Shown in pieces: positions 1 through 9,900 of a stretch of 64,000 bases of DNA. This DNA comes from an uncultured Alistipes sp. (GTDB taxonomy: Bacteria > Bacteroidota > Bacteroidia > Bacteroidales > Rikenellaceae), in assembly GCA_944321175.1 (NCBI GenBank), contig CALUKI010000032.1, positions 62,001-126,000 of the forward strand, written 5' to 3'. The number at the start of each line of letters is the position of its first letter. Position 1 is the first letter of the stretch. The position numbers and the translations under genes are program-made. The notes under the pieces are model-generated. The model was not told the origin of the DNA. It did not search any database and saw only the letters and a program-made list of their open reading frames with translations.

Positions 1-116
1 GCAGTTGCATCCGCATTTTCGGGTGCCGGGTTTGCCTGCTGCGCCGCCGCGCCGAACGATACGCATGAGGCGATCAGAAGACATCCTGTCAGTTTGAGGT
101 AGTTGTATGTTGTCAT
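1..116 (-). CDS. Start of an exported protein (partial, runs off the window)
   Basis: Only the first 38 codons are present, read on the minus strand from an ATG at 116. They encode a short N-terminus, a hydrophobic stretch and LIASC, which could be a lipobox; an AAA-Q site a few residues later could instead be cut by signal peptidase I. The protein is therefore exported, but nothing more can be read. It begins 19 nt after the stop of the DUF4876-like gene, so it is very probably the third gene of the same transcript. In other Bacteroidota this position after a TonB receptor and a DUF4876 gene is often occupied by a DUF6850-type outer membrane barrel protein; that identity is only a guess here. 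Confidence 0.6.
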   Translation of the reverse strand, partial: MTTYNYLKLTGCLLIASCVSFGAAAQQANPAPENADAT

Positions 117-135
117 AATACATGTCGTCTTTGAG

Positions 136-1443
136 TTATTCATTCAATGACCAGCTCCATGCCGGTTGTTTCGCTCCGTTGCGGCGGTGCACCGGCGGCG
201 TTACGTTTTCGAAATCGACGGTGGAGTCGTTCGTATCCTGATAGATGGGTGTTCCGTCCTCCCGTTCACCGATTTTTTTGCGGGTTACGCCCGTGTTGTT
301 GTAGGAGGCGTTCACCGAAGCGGCTCCGGCATCCACGAACCCCGGAATACGCTTGGCATTGAGCATTGTCGAGTTATCGACAAATTCGATTCCGTCAATG
401 ATCTGTCCGGCGGGGATCTTGGCATATTGGGTCGAACTGCCGACAGGCGACTGGGTTGTCTCGCCGAGCTTCCAGTAGCTCGTATCGTCATAGGTGAGTT
501 TCATGCCGGGCTGGTAGAGGCAGAATGCAGAACCGAAGACGGATGTCAACCATTGCACCTTGTTAACGCTGCCGGCCCAGAATACATATTCCATATTGGG
601 CACGTCGGGATTGTCGCGCTGGGCATTTCCCGACCACACTTCGAACTCAACCTTGGAGTTGTCCATCAAGGCATATTCTCCTGTTCCTCCCTGATTCTTG
701 GTGTGGTCTGCGGCCTCCTGCGCCAAGATGACCGATTCTCCGGGGTAGAGCGGATAGTCCGTACCCGTACCGGGGAACTGCCATACTACCTTGCCATAGA
801 CATAGTTGTTCGAACCCTCTTCGGCCGGCCACTCCGGTGGAGTCAATGTTGCTCTTTCGGGATGCAGCTGTGCGAAGCAGAGGAAGTCGAGATAATAGAC
901 CTCGTCGCCGTTGTTGTAGATCTCGTAGAACTGGTTGCGGAAGTAGTATCCGGGACTGCCGGCGTAGAAAATTTCGCTGAAGCAGAGCGGGCCTACACGC
1001 GAAGGACGGATCGTGACGGCATAATCCTTCGATGCGGCAGCCTCTTCGGGCGTGACATCGGTCATCAGCGCCTTGTTCTGTACGGATCCGTTGAGGTAAT
1101 AGGTCGTGCCTTCGGTCTCGGTGCTGCCCGTTACGGAGATCGTATAGTTGCCGGGAGTCACCTCCGCAACGGCGATTCCGTCTTCATCGGTGGTCGTCTC
1201 GGCTACGAAATCCTCGTCGTAGTTTACGAAGCGGACATTCAGTCCGGAGGTGTTGATCGTCGGATCGGGTTCGCCGTTTCCTTCCGAATCGACGAATCCC
1301 GTAACGGCTTTGATCTGGACGGCGACGCTGATCGGCTCGACGATCTTTGCATCGTGGGCCTCCTGCATCATATCGACGCACGAACCCAGAGCGGCCGCCG
1401 AGCAGGCCAGCGCAGCAAGGTTGAAAAGATATCTGTTTTTCAT
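136..1443 (-). CDS. DUF4876-like surface lipoprotein
   Basis: A 435-residue protein with a lipoprotein signal peptide ending in LGSC (Cys about residue 22). Residues about 35-140 look like a beta-sandwich of the carboxypeptidase-regulatory type (TGFVDSEGNGEP, then NYTISVTG). The rest carries the block FSEIFYAGSPG followed by FYEIYNNGDEVYYLD, which I recognise as the DUF4876 signature. The function of that family is not established. The gene starts 19 nt downstream of a TonB-dependent receptor and is followed at 19 nt by another exported protein, so the three should form one outer membrane unit, with this protein probably a cell-surface partner of the receptor. Family assignment is from memory of the motif, not a search. 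Confidence 0.75.
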   Translation of the reverse strand: MKNRYLFNLAALACSAAALGSCVDMMQEAHDAKIVEPISVAVQIKAVTGFVDSEGNGEPDPTINTSGLNVRFVNYDEDFVAETTTDEDGIAVAEVTPGNYTISVTGSTETEGTTYYLNGSVQNKALMTDVTPEEAAASKDYAVTIRPSRVGPLCFSEIFYAGSPGYYFRNQFYEIYNNGDEVYYLDFLCFAQLHPERATLTPPEWPAEEGSNNYVYGKVVWQFPGTGTDYPLYPGESVILAQEAADHTKNQGGTGEYALMDNSKVEFEVWSGNAQRDNPDVPNMEYVFWAGSVNKVQWLTSVFGSAFCLYQPGMKLTYDDTSYWKLGETTQSPVGSSTQYAKIPAGQIIDGIEFVDNSTMLNAKRIPGFVDAGAASVNASYNNTGVTRKKIGEREDGTPIYQDTNDSTVDFENVTPPVHRRNGAKQPAWSWSLNE

Positions 1444-1462
1444 GGTGTGGCTTTGTTAGGAG

Positions 1463-4309
1463 TTATTTAATCTTGAACGACAGTGCTGCACCGAAGAAGA
1501 AGACGCTGGAGTTTCGTCTGGTATAGCTGCCCGGATACTTCTTGCTCTCCCAGATCGGGGTGCTGCGGAACATGTTGTTCGCGAAGAACGAGATACGCAT
1601 GAAATCGCGGATCTCCTTCGTTACGTTGATGTTCAGGCAGAGAATCGGCGGCATCGAACCTTCGCGGATGAGTCGCATGGCGTTGAGGTTGGGTCGGATG
1701 TCGATACGCTGGAATTCGGGATCATCGATCTTCGAGGCGTCGAAATCATAGACCTGACCGTCGAGCCGTGAGATGTATTTCACGGGGATCGAGTCGTTGC
1801 GATAGGTCGTGTAGCTGTGTTCGTTCCAGGTGATGCTGGCCGTGAGGGTCACGACGAAACCGATACGCGGAATGTTGTGTGTTGCGCGCAGGTTCGTGGT
1901 CGTGCGGTTGTAGTGTGAAACTTCGTTTCCGGGTTCGAAAACGCCCATGTCCGGATAGAGATCCGCTACGGTGCTGCCGCCCGGACGGTTGTCGAACGTG
2001 TAGTAGTTCTTCCACGACTTGTATCTCGACCATACGCCGTTCAGACCGAACGAGGTGCGGATGGCGTCGATACGGCCGAAGTCGATGTCGAGTTCGATAC
2101 CCTCGGATTCATAGGCCGAATAGTTGGTCGGCGTGCGGTAGCTCAGCAGGATCTTGTCCGACGACTTGACGGTCAGTTCCGGCATGTCGGTTTCGTTTGC
2201 GGGTTTTGCCGCTTCATACTGGACATAATCGACGCTCTTGAATGTGTCGAAGGTCTGGCTGAGCATGTATCCGTTCTCGCAGCGGTCGCGGTAATAGGTG
2301 ACGGAACCGCGGACCTGTCCGATCTTGAAGTCGGTGCCGACCTCCCATTTGACCGTTTTCGCCAGTTCGAGGTCGGGGTTCTCGGCCGAATAGACGTGGG
2401 TCGTGGCGATTTGGAACTTCTGCTTGTCGGAGAAGCCGCTTTGTGCGCTGTTGTCGAAATTCAGGATGTCGAAGTAGGCGTTGTCGGGATAGAGGTATCC
2501 CAGCGAAGGCGTCTTGAAGGTAATGCCGTATCCGCCCCGGATGCTCCAATGTTCGGGCAGAATCTCATATGAGAGATTCAGACGCGGTGCGACACCGCCC
2601 TTTTTCATGTCGAATACCTTGTCGTAGCGGACACCTGCCGAGATGTCGAGCCGGCGTCCGAGAATATCCATCGCGAAGTTCTCTTCGAGGAAGAGTCCGA
2701 CATGGTTCATGAAGGGTACATCGCTGAAGGCCCGTTCGCGCTGCGTTGCGAAGTTCTCGCCGATGCTGCGGTAGGGCGGGTATTCGGGATCGAAGACCTT
2801 TCCCTTTCCGAGGTTGCCCGAGGAGCGGAAGTCGGCACCGACCGTCAGGCTGTGGCGCGTGGGGCCCAGATCGCCTGAAAAGAGTGCGGAGATCTGCGCA
2901 TAGGAGGTAAGTTCCTTGCCGTAGAGGTTGTATTGTTCGAGGTAGCTGGCCGGAAGCCGCCATGCCTTGCCGTCCATATCCTCGGCGGGGATGTTGGTAA
3001 TCTTTGTCCCGTCGGCCAGATAGATGTCCTGACCGGGGATGCTCGACAGAATCGCGCCGTCGGTCTTCGACGTGGAGTAGGTCCAGTCGGCGTTGGTGCG
3101 CATGTCCTCGAAATAGGTCTTCTTGTTGGTGTAGTCCACCGAGACGGCATACTTGATCGACTTGAACCAGCCCTCGTTGAAGTTGAAGGCGCCGTTGGTG
3201 TTGAAGCGCAGCCCCAGATCCCGCTGGTTGGTGTTGCGCAGGTCGTTCTCGTCATCGGGATTCGCTTCGCCCTTGTCCCTGGTATAGAAGAAATTCAGCG
3301 AGGTGTTCGTTGACCATTTCCCGATGTAGTTCGAATAGGCGAGTCGTCCCGTGGCGCGGTTGTAGGTGTCGTACCCTTCCGTGAGGTCCATCTGGGAGAA
3401 GGTGTAGTCCACGCCGTAGTTCAGCACGCCGCCCTGTGCGCCGAGCCCCACGCCGTGGGAGACGGATGCCATGTACACGTTGGGGTTGATGTCCATCTGG
3501 ACGGAGAGGGGCGTGCGTCCCGCCTTGCTGTTGACGATTACGGCACCGGACGAGATGTCGCCGTAACGGGCCGATGCGATACCGCGGATGACCTCCACCG
3601 ACTCGATGTTGTTGGTGGTGATCGTTCGCATGTCGATACCGCTGTTGGGTGTCGCGATGCTGGTTGCGGCGCCCGAACCGAGTGCTACCGACATCGTCTG
3701 CATGTTTGCATTGTTCGATATCGGTGCGCCGTCCATGATGACGGCCGTACCGAAGCTCGATCCGTCTCGTATGGCAAAGGTGCTGGCGTTTTGAAGTTTG
3801 ATTTCCGTGGAGGTGCGGGTCTCGGCGCCCGGCAGCAGCGACATGACGTCGGCCAGCGAAGTTGCCTGGATGTGATCCATGGCCGATTTGGAGATCTTCG
3901 AAGCCGTCGAGGCTCCGGTTTTCTTGGACTCGGCCGAAACGACGACATTCTTCAGATAGAAGGAGGTCGCCTCAAGCGTGAACTCATAGGCCTTCTCGGA
4001 GGGGATCTCGATTGTCTGCGACAACGGTTCGTATCCCAGAGAGGTAATCTCTACCCGATAATTTCCGGAATCGATCGATTTGATCTCGAATTGGCCATTC
4101 AGATCGGTCGCGGCGGCCACGCCGATTTCCGGAAGGGAGACAACGGCATAGGCCAAAGGAACCTTTTCAGGCTCCCCCCCCCGATTTGACTCTATCGAAT
4201 AGATGGTGCCACGGAAGGTTGTCTTAACCCTGTTTTGTGCCGACACGGAGGCCGCACAGCAGAGTAGCAGCAGTAACGATACAACTCTCAATCGGAAAAA
4301 ATCCTTCAT
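1463..4309 (-). CDS. TonB-dependent receptor with N-terminal carboxypeptidase-like domain
   Basis: A 948-residue outer membrane receptor. A signal peptide ends near ASVSAQ (residue 25). A CarboxypepD_reg-like domain covers about 30-115 (PLAYAVVSLPEIGV, TDLNGQFEI), the plug about 120-265 (DVMSLLPGAET, IESVEVIRGIASARYGDISSGAV), and the remainder is a 22-strand-type barrel ending in the aromatic FKIK. It lacks the long SusC-type features and has no SusD next to it, so it is a classical receptor rather than a SusC. The partner genes downstream are a DUF4876-like lipoprotein and a further exported protein; substrate unknown. The gene contains a run of nine G (coding strand) at codons 43-46, just after the signal peptide. 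It is divergent from the ECF sigma gene with about 680 nt between them. Confidence 0.9.
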   Translation of the reverse strand: MKDFFRLRVVSLLLLLCCAASVSAQNRVKTTFRGTIYSIESNRGGEPEKVPLAYAVVSLPEIGVAAATDLNGQFEIKSIDSGNYRVEITSLGYEPLSQTIEIPSEKAYEFTLEATSFYLKNVVVSAESKKTGASTASKISKSAMDHIQATSLADVMSLLPGAETRTSTEIKLQNASTFAIRDGSSFGTAVIMDGAPISNNANMQTMSVALGSGAATSIATPNSGIDMRTITTNNIESVEVIRGIASARYGDISSGAVIVNSKAGRTPLSVQMDINPNVYMASVSHGVGLGAQGGVLNYGVDYTFSQMDLTEGYDTYNRATGRLAYSNYIGKWSTNTSLNFFYTRDKGEANPDDENDLRNTNQRDLGLRFNTNGAFNFNEGWFKSIKYAVSVDYTNKKTYFEDMRTNADWTYSTSKTDGAILSSIPGQDIYLADGTKITNIPAEDMDGKAWRLPASYLEQYNLYGKELTSYAQISALFSGDLGPTRHSLTVGADFRSSGNLGKGKVFDPEYPPYRSIGENFATQRERAFSDVPFMNHVGLFLEENFAMDILGRRLDISAGVRYDKVFDMKKGGVAPRLNLSYEILPEHWSIRGGYGITFKTPSLGYLYPDNAYFDILNFDNSAQSGFSDKQKFQIATTHVYSAENPDLELAKTVKWEVGTDFKIGQVRGSVTYYRDRCENGYMLSQTFDTFKSVDYVQYEAAKPANETDMPELTVKSSDKILLSYRTPTNYSAYESEGIELDIDFGRIDAIRTSFGLNGVWSRYKSWKNYYTFDNRPGGSTVADLYPDMGVFEPGNEVSHYNRTTTNLRATHNIPRIGFVVTLTASITWNEHSYTTYRNDSIPVKYISRLDGQVYDFDASKIDDPEFQRIDIRPNLNAMRLIREGSMPPILCLNINVTKEIRDFMRISFFANNMFRSTPIWESKKYPGSYTRRNSSVFFFGAALSFKIK
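4174..4182. repeat. Nine-base C/G homopolymer inside the TonB receptor gene
   Basis: Nine consecutive C on the plus strand (nine G in the coding strand) fall within codons 43-46 of the receptor. A gain or loss of one base would stop translation just after the signal peptide, so the tract could act as a slippage switch. The frame is open in the sequence as given. Confidence 0.9.
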
Positions 4310-4989
4310 AAGCGGAAAGTTTAGGGTTAATGAATGTATGTCTTGTTTTCAACTTGCGTCCGAACAGGAAAGGAAAAAGTTCCGGGAACCCGGTTTGCCG
4401 AAGCCTTTTCTTCGAATTCGGAGGGCAAGATACGGAGTTTTCTCCAATGCGGTTCCCGCTTCCGGCCAAATTACCTATTAGTGGGTATCGCAGGGCCTTC
4501 GTGTTCCTGCCGTGTCTTTCGCGTCTTTGTGCATAATCGGTCGTATTAATAATGTATAAAAAGTGATGCCGTCTCCTTTGGCGGCAATTTATAAAGGCGC
4601 GGTCTGTCTTCGATTTATTTTTGATATCCGGGAGAGTGGAGATAAATCAAAAATACCCATCGGCAAATATATGAAAAATTTTCAATTCAGAACACATGTT
4701 ACATAAAAAAGCATAAAAAATATGTAAAAAAGCTTGATAACGGCCTCCTGAAAGGTATATGAGTGCCGCACAGAGGCCGGATGGATCGCATGACGTGTTG
4801 TCCGGAACGGATCTTCCGTCCTGCGGCAGTGCTTCCCGATCGTCGCAACCGTCCTGCATGGAGCGTTCCGGCCGTTGTTTTACCGGTGGCGCCGGAATAG
4901 CCTGCTGCGGCCGTCCGCGAAGAAGATTTTGCAGCCGTCTGTTGCGGCATATGGTGAAATCCTATATCTTTGTATGGAATTTGACCCTG
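4310..4989. other. Long divergent intergenic region between TonB receptor and ECF sigma gene
   Basis: About 680 nt with no convincing gene. The section near 4540-4740 is AT-rich and contains stop codons in all useful frames. On the minus strand there is a perfect -7 hexamer-like box (TATATTTG, 4671-4664) some 355 nt before the receptor start, but without a clear TTTG partner; a near miss (TATCTTG, 4432-4426) lies closer. On the plus strand the sigma gene promoter is at 4942-4972. Reading frames that extend the sigma protein upstream to 4759 are not supported because they precede this promoter. Confidence 0.6.
4942..4972 (+). promoter_or_regulatory. Bacteroidota-type promoter of the ECF sigma gene
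   Basis: TTG at 4942-4944, a 20-nt spacer and TATCTTTG at 4965-4972 match the Bacteroidota housekeeping promoter pattern. The expected transcription start lies only about 10-15 nt before the ATG at 4990, so the leader is very short. It suggests the sigma gene is made by the primary sigma factor. Confidence 0.7.
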
Positions 4990-5589
4990 ATGAACGCAGA
5001 AGAACCGGTATTGATCGAGCGTGTGCGGAACGGCGATCGGGCGGCTTTCAACGAGCTGTACGGCCTTTATTGGGTGCCGTTGGTGAATTATGCCGGACTG
5101 ATCATCGGGGACGGTTGTGCCGAGGATGTGGTGCAGGAGGTCTTTGTCCGCGTATGGCTCGGCCGCGACAAATTGCGAGGCGACGGGTCGTTGCGCAGCT
5201 ATCTGCTGCGTGCCGTCTATCGGGCGTCGCTCAATGTCCTGCGTGCGAATTCCTATGCTGTGACGTACCGTTCGCGGGTGGCGCAGCAGATCGAAGAGAG
5301 CTGCTATGCCTGCTACGATCCCGATAAAAGCGAAATCATCCGGCGGCTCTATTCCCGCCAGTTGGCCGAGGAGCTCGATGCTGTTGTCGAGATGTTGCCG
5401 CCCAAATGCCGCGAAGTCTTTCGGATGAGTCATTACGAGGGCCTTTCGAATCGGGAAATCGGCGAGCGTCTGGGCATCAGCGTTTCGACGGTCGAAAACC
5501 ATATCAACAACGCATTGCGATTTTTGCGCAGCAAGTTAGGGCATCTGAAGATGCTTCTTGTCGTGGCGGTCTATTTCTTGGGCCGCTAA
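4990..5589 (+). CDS. ECF RNA polymerase sigma factor (Bacteroidota family)
   Basis: A 199-residue sigma-70-type factor. Region 2 lies at about 8-75 (FNELYGLYWVPLVNYA, then CAEDVVQEVFVRVW, the core-binding helix), and region 4 at about 120-180 with the helix-turn-helix LSNREIGERLGISVSTVENH. The extreme C-terminus is hydrophobic (MLLVVAVYFLG). I start at the ATG at 4990 because the promoter just upstream leaves no room for a longer form and the protein then begins directly with region 2. The next gene encodes a FecR-type anti-sigma factor and the third an STN-domain SusC, the usual arrangement for a receptor-triggered trans-envelope signalling cascade in which the sigma factor activates its own SusC/SusD genes. 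Confidence 0.95.
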   Translation: MNAEEPVLIERVRNGDRAAFNELYGLYWVPLVNYAGLIIGDGCAEDVVQEVFVRVWLGRDKLRGDGSLRSYLLRAVYRASLNVLRANSYAVTYRSRVAQQIEESCYACYDPDKSEIIRRLYSRQLAEELDAVVEMLPPKCREVFRMSHYEGLSNREIGERLGISVSTVENHINNALRFLRSKLGHLKMLLVVAVYFLGR

Positions 5590-5818
5590 CGCCGTATTTC
5601 ATTTTCTGTCGATTGGCTGCGGAGCGGGTTCCCGTTCGCTGCGGCATCGGCCTGCCGTCCGGTCGGGCCGCATCGTGACCTGTCCGGTGCGGTGTGCGTC
5701 CGTGAGACTCCGCTGCGGATGCCGGTGCGAACCGCCTCCTGCAAAAAAAACCGGTTGCCCTTAGGTGCTTTTCTCTTGTGATGTGTATGTAAGGTAGAAT
5801 CCCAATACAGATCGAATC

Positions 5819-6856
5819 GTGAAACAGAACGACACCCCCATCCAAATCGATGAACGGATCATCTGGTCCTATTTCAATGCAACGGCCACTCCCGACGAGG
5901 AGCGGGCGTTGCTGGCCTGGCTCTCGGCGAGTGATGACCATCGCCGCGAGTTTGCCGAATTGCATGCGGTCTGGCACCGCTTTGTAAAGGGGCGTGCCGT
6001 CTCATACGGTCCCGTGCGGTTTGTCCGCTCGCTGAACCGGCTCAACGAACGGCTCGATGCCCTCTCCGAAGATTCCGTTCCGCCGCAGAGCGGGCGTACC
6101 GGCATCCCTTTCCGGCAGCGGCTTGTCCCTCTTCGTCCGATGCTGCGTGTGGCGGCGGTCGTCCTTTTCGTGCTTTTGAGCGGAATGTTTGCATGGCGTG
6201 TGGTTCTGGCCCCCGAATCGATCGTCCGTTACAATGCCGATACGACGATCCTGCATGTGGCGATGCCCGACGGGACGGATATCTGGCTTACCCCCGGAAC
6301 GACCCTCTCCTACACGGAAAGGTTCCGTACCTCCGAACGTCGGGTCCGGTTGGACGGTGAAGCCTATTTCGATGTGGCGCATGACGCCCGGCATCCGTTC
6401 GATGTCGTCACGCCAAATCTGCGGGTCCGTGTGCTGGGAACGGTTTTCAGTGTCCGTTCATGGCGGGATGATCCCTGTGCCGAAGCGACGTTGGCCGAAG
6501 GGGCCGTGTCGCTGCAGCGTGCGGACGGGGGCAATCTGATCCGCCTGCATCCGGGACAGCGGGCCGTTTATAATGCGACAAGCGAGCAGCTGGAGATCAA
6601 CGAAGTGCCGGTAGGGGATCATCTTGCCTTGCACTACGGGATCATCACGCTCGACAATGCCACGCTTGCCCAGATCGAGGCCCGCATCGAGTCGGTTTAC
6701 GGCATCGAGCTGGAGGTTGCTGCAGGGGAGCGGATCCCCGATGTTCGCTATAACTTCAGTTTCCAGAAAGATTCGCCCGTAGAGGATGTCGTCGAATTGC
6801 TGCAGTTCATCTCCGGCATCCACTTCGAGATTGACAGGGGAGTGGTCTCCGATTGA
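5819..6856 (+). CDS. FecR-family anti-sigma factor
   Basis: A 345-residue inner membrane protein starting with GTG. Residues 1-85 are cytoplasmic and sigma-binding (WSYFNATATPDEERALLAWL). One membrane helix lies at about 110-130. The periplasmic FecR domain spans about 135-225 (DGTDIWLTPGTTLSY, GEAYFDVAHD, VLGTVFSVRSW), and a C-terminal DUF4974-like domain about 265-340 (DNATLAQIEARIE, YNFSF) is the part expected to touch the STN domain of the receptor. It sits 229 nt after the sigma gene without a clear promoter of its own, so I expect co-transcription. In this family the anti-sigma holds the sigma factor until the loaded receptor signals through its STN domain. Confidence 0.95.
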   Translation: MKQNDTPIQIDERIIWSYFNATATPDEERALLAWLSASDDHRREFAELHAVWHRFVKGRAVSYGPVRFVRSLNRLNERLDALSEDSVPPQSGRTGIPFRQRLVPLRPMLRVAAVVLFVLLSGMFAWRVVLAPESIVRYNADTTILHVAMPDGTDIWLTPGTTLSYTERFRTSERRVRLDGEAYFDVAHDARHPFDVVTPNLRVRVLGTVFSVRSWRDDPCAEATLAEGAVSLQRADGGNLIRLHPGQRAVYNATSEQLEINEVPVGDHLALHYGIITLDNATLAQIEARIESVYGIELEVAAGERIPDVRYNFSFQKDSPVEDVVELLQFISGIHFEIDRGVVSD

Positions 6857-6972
6857 TTCGGGCGGTATCCGGCAGCGTGCGGCGGAGTCTCTCCGCCGCA
6901 CGGACTCCGGATCGGCGGGAATGGTCACCTGACGGACTTTGACATAATGAAGAACCCTAATTACTAACATCC

Positions 6973-9900
6973 ATGAAACAAATCAAACTCCATTTGAAGA
7001 GATGGTGCCGGACGTTGTTGTGCATCGGGTTGTCGACGTTTCCGCCGGCGGCGTCCGCTGCAGCGGGCGATGCGTTTGCCGCCCAGCGTCTGGACCTGAA
7101 CCTGTCGTTCCGCAATGCGACGTTGCGGGAGGTCGTAACGGCCTTTACCGAGCAGACGGGTGTATCGTTCTCGTATGAGACGACGCTCGGCAACCGAATT
7201 CTTGCCGACGTGAATGTGGAGAGCGAGGATGCATCGCTCGAAGAGACGCTCAATGCGGTCTTCCGCAATACGGGCATAAGCTGGAAGATCAAGGATCGCG
7301 TGGTGGCGCTTACGGCACTGCAGGAGGCGGAGCCCGCGACGCCGGCTCAGGAGCCTCCGCTCGTGGCGGATCGCAAGCCGGTGGTGACGGGCCGCGTGGT
7401 CGATGAACGCGGCGAACCGCTTGTCGGCGTGAACGTGCTGGTGAAGGATACCACGACGGGCGTTTCGACGGGCATCGACGGTACCTATTCGATCGCCGTT
7501 TCGGACGACGACACGCTTGAATTCTCCTATGTGGGCTATACCTCCGTTTCGCGCCGCGTGGGTACGCAGACGCGCATAGACGTGGTGATGGCCGAGAACA
7601 AACAGATGCTGGACGAGATTGTGGTAGTGGGCTACGGCACCGTCAAGCGTCGGGATCTGGTCGGGGCCGTCGATCAGGTGGACAGCCGGCAATTCTCGGA
7701 GCGCTCCAATCCGAGTATCTCGCGTTCGTTGCAGGGGGCCATTCCCAACCTCAATATCACGTTGCGGGACGGCAAGCCGTCGCGTGCGGCGACGATTAAC
7801 GTGCGCGGACAGGGCTCGATCGGTTCGGGCGGCGGGGCACTGGTGCTGATCGACGGTGTCGAAGGTGATCTGGAGACGGTCAATCCGCAGGATATTGCGA
7901 GCGTTTCGGTGCTCAAGGATGCCTCGTCGGCCGCGATTTACGGAGCGCGGGGCGCTTTCGGCGTCATCCTCGTGACGACGAAATCGGCCGAAGCGGGGGA
8001 GACGAAGGTGACCTACAACGGCAGCTTCTCGCTGCACAGCCGGACGATCAGGCCGCAACTGGTAACGGACGGTTACGAGTGGACGACCGGGTATGTCAAT
8101 GCATGGAACGGCTATTACAACGGATCGAATCCGCTGCCCTCCTATATCAACAACATTGCACCCTATTCGGACAGCTGGTACAAGGAGCTGGCGCGGCGCA
8201 GTACGGATCCGTCGCTCGAACGGGTGCGCATCAACGACAGGGGGCAGTATGAATATTTTGCCAATACGGACTGGACGGATGCCTTTTACAAGGATTTCAA
8301 CTATTCGCACGAACACAACATCAGCGTATCGGGCGGCGGCCAGAATGCCGATTACTATGTATCGGGCCGTTTCTACGATCAGGACGGCATCTATCGTGTG
8401 GGAGACGAGCGTTACAGGCAGTACAACGTGCGGGCCAAGGGGAATGTGCGCATCCGGCCGTGGCTGCGTCTGAGCAACAACATGGATTTCACGTCGGTGG
8501 ACTACCACCAGCCGATGCTCTATTACAGTCTGCAGCTTCCGCAGCGCATGATCGAACACGGCGGCCAGCCGATCAATCCCATCACGAATCCCGACGGGAC
8601 ATGGACCTATGCCGCCGTGCTGAACGGTTATGCGGGTTTCGCCGAGGGGACGAGCTATCAGCAGGAGAACAAGTTCACGATGAAGGACAAGTTGGGGATC
8701 GAGATCGACGTGGTAAAGGACGTGCTGAAACTCTCCGGCGACCTTTCCTATCTGCTGTCGCGCAACAAGCGGGAACGCGTAACGAACATGTACACGGGTT
8801 ATCGGGGTCCGGAATCGACCATCACGGTCAATGAGAGTCAGGGCAGCACGCTGGAGAACGTCCGTTACGATACGGATTACCTGTCGAGCAACATCTATAC
8901 CGAATACACGCCCGGACTCGGCGGCGACCATTCGCTCAAGCTGCTGGCGGGCTGGAATCTCGAAACGAAGAGCTACCGGACGCTGACCGTCAAACGCGAG
9001 GGGCTGACCATTCCGGCCAAACCGAGTTTCGGACTGATGGATGGCCTCTCCGACGATCCGGTGGCGGCGGGCTATGACTGGAGTTATGTGGGCGTATTTT
9101 TCCGTGCCAATTACAGTTACAGGGGCAAGTATCTTGCCGAGTTCAGCTGCCGGTACGACGGTTCGTCGAAGTTTCCGGAGAATTCGAAATGGGGCTTCTT
9201 CCCTTCGGCATCGGTCGCATGGCGGTTGTCGGAGGAGAAGTTCATGGATTGGTCGCGGGGCTGGCTTGACAACTTCAAGATCCGTCTGTCGGCCGGTTCG
9301 ATGGGCAACGGGAACATCGATCCCTACAAATACATCGACTATATGCAGTTGAAGACGACGACGGTTGTCATCGGCAATTCGCTGGGCACCTACACGTCGG
9401 CGCCGGGGGCCGTTCCGCTGTCGTTGACATGGGAGACTTCGACGACGTATGACGTGGGCTTTGACATGGATCTGCTGCGGAACCGCCTGACGGTGGGTTT
9501 CGACTGGTACCGCCGCTACACGACCGACATGTACACCGTCGGAGTGAGTCTGCCGGCCGTTTACGGCACCTCGGCGCCCAAAGGCAACAATGCGTCGCTT
9601 AAGACCAACGGCTGGGAGCTGTCGGTCGGCTGGCGCGACAGTTTCGACCTGGGCGGCAAGGCCTTCAGCTACAATGTCAAGGCGATGGTCTGGGATGCCC
9701 GCACTTGGGTTACCGAATACATCAATCCGACCAATGCGCTGGGCGACTATTACGAAGGACAGGAGTTGGGCGAGATCTGGGGTTACCGTGTCGAGGGTCT
9801 TTTCCGCGATCAGGATGACATCGACTCGCACGCCACGCAATCGTTCCTGCAGACGCTCGACAAGGTCGCACGCCCCGGTCAGGTGAAGTTTGCCGATCTG

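Noticed and set aside
166..1470. 434-residue open frame on the plus strand opposite the DUF4876-like gene
   Set aside because: No recognisable domain or promoter; it mirrors a well-supported lipoprotein gene on the other strand and is a product of GC-rich codon use.
4759..4989. Upstream extension of the ECF sigma protein
   Set aside because: The promoter at 4942-4972 lies inside the extension, and sigma region 2 begins right after the ATG at 4990.
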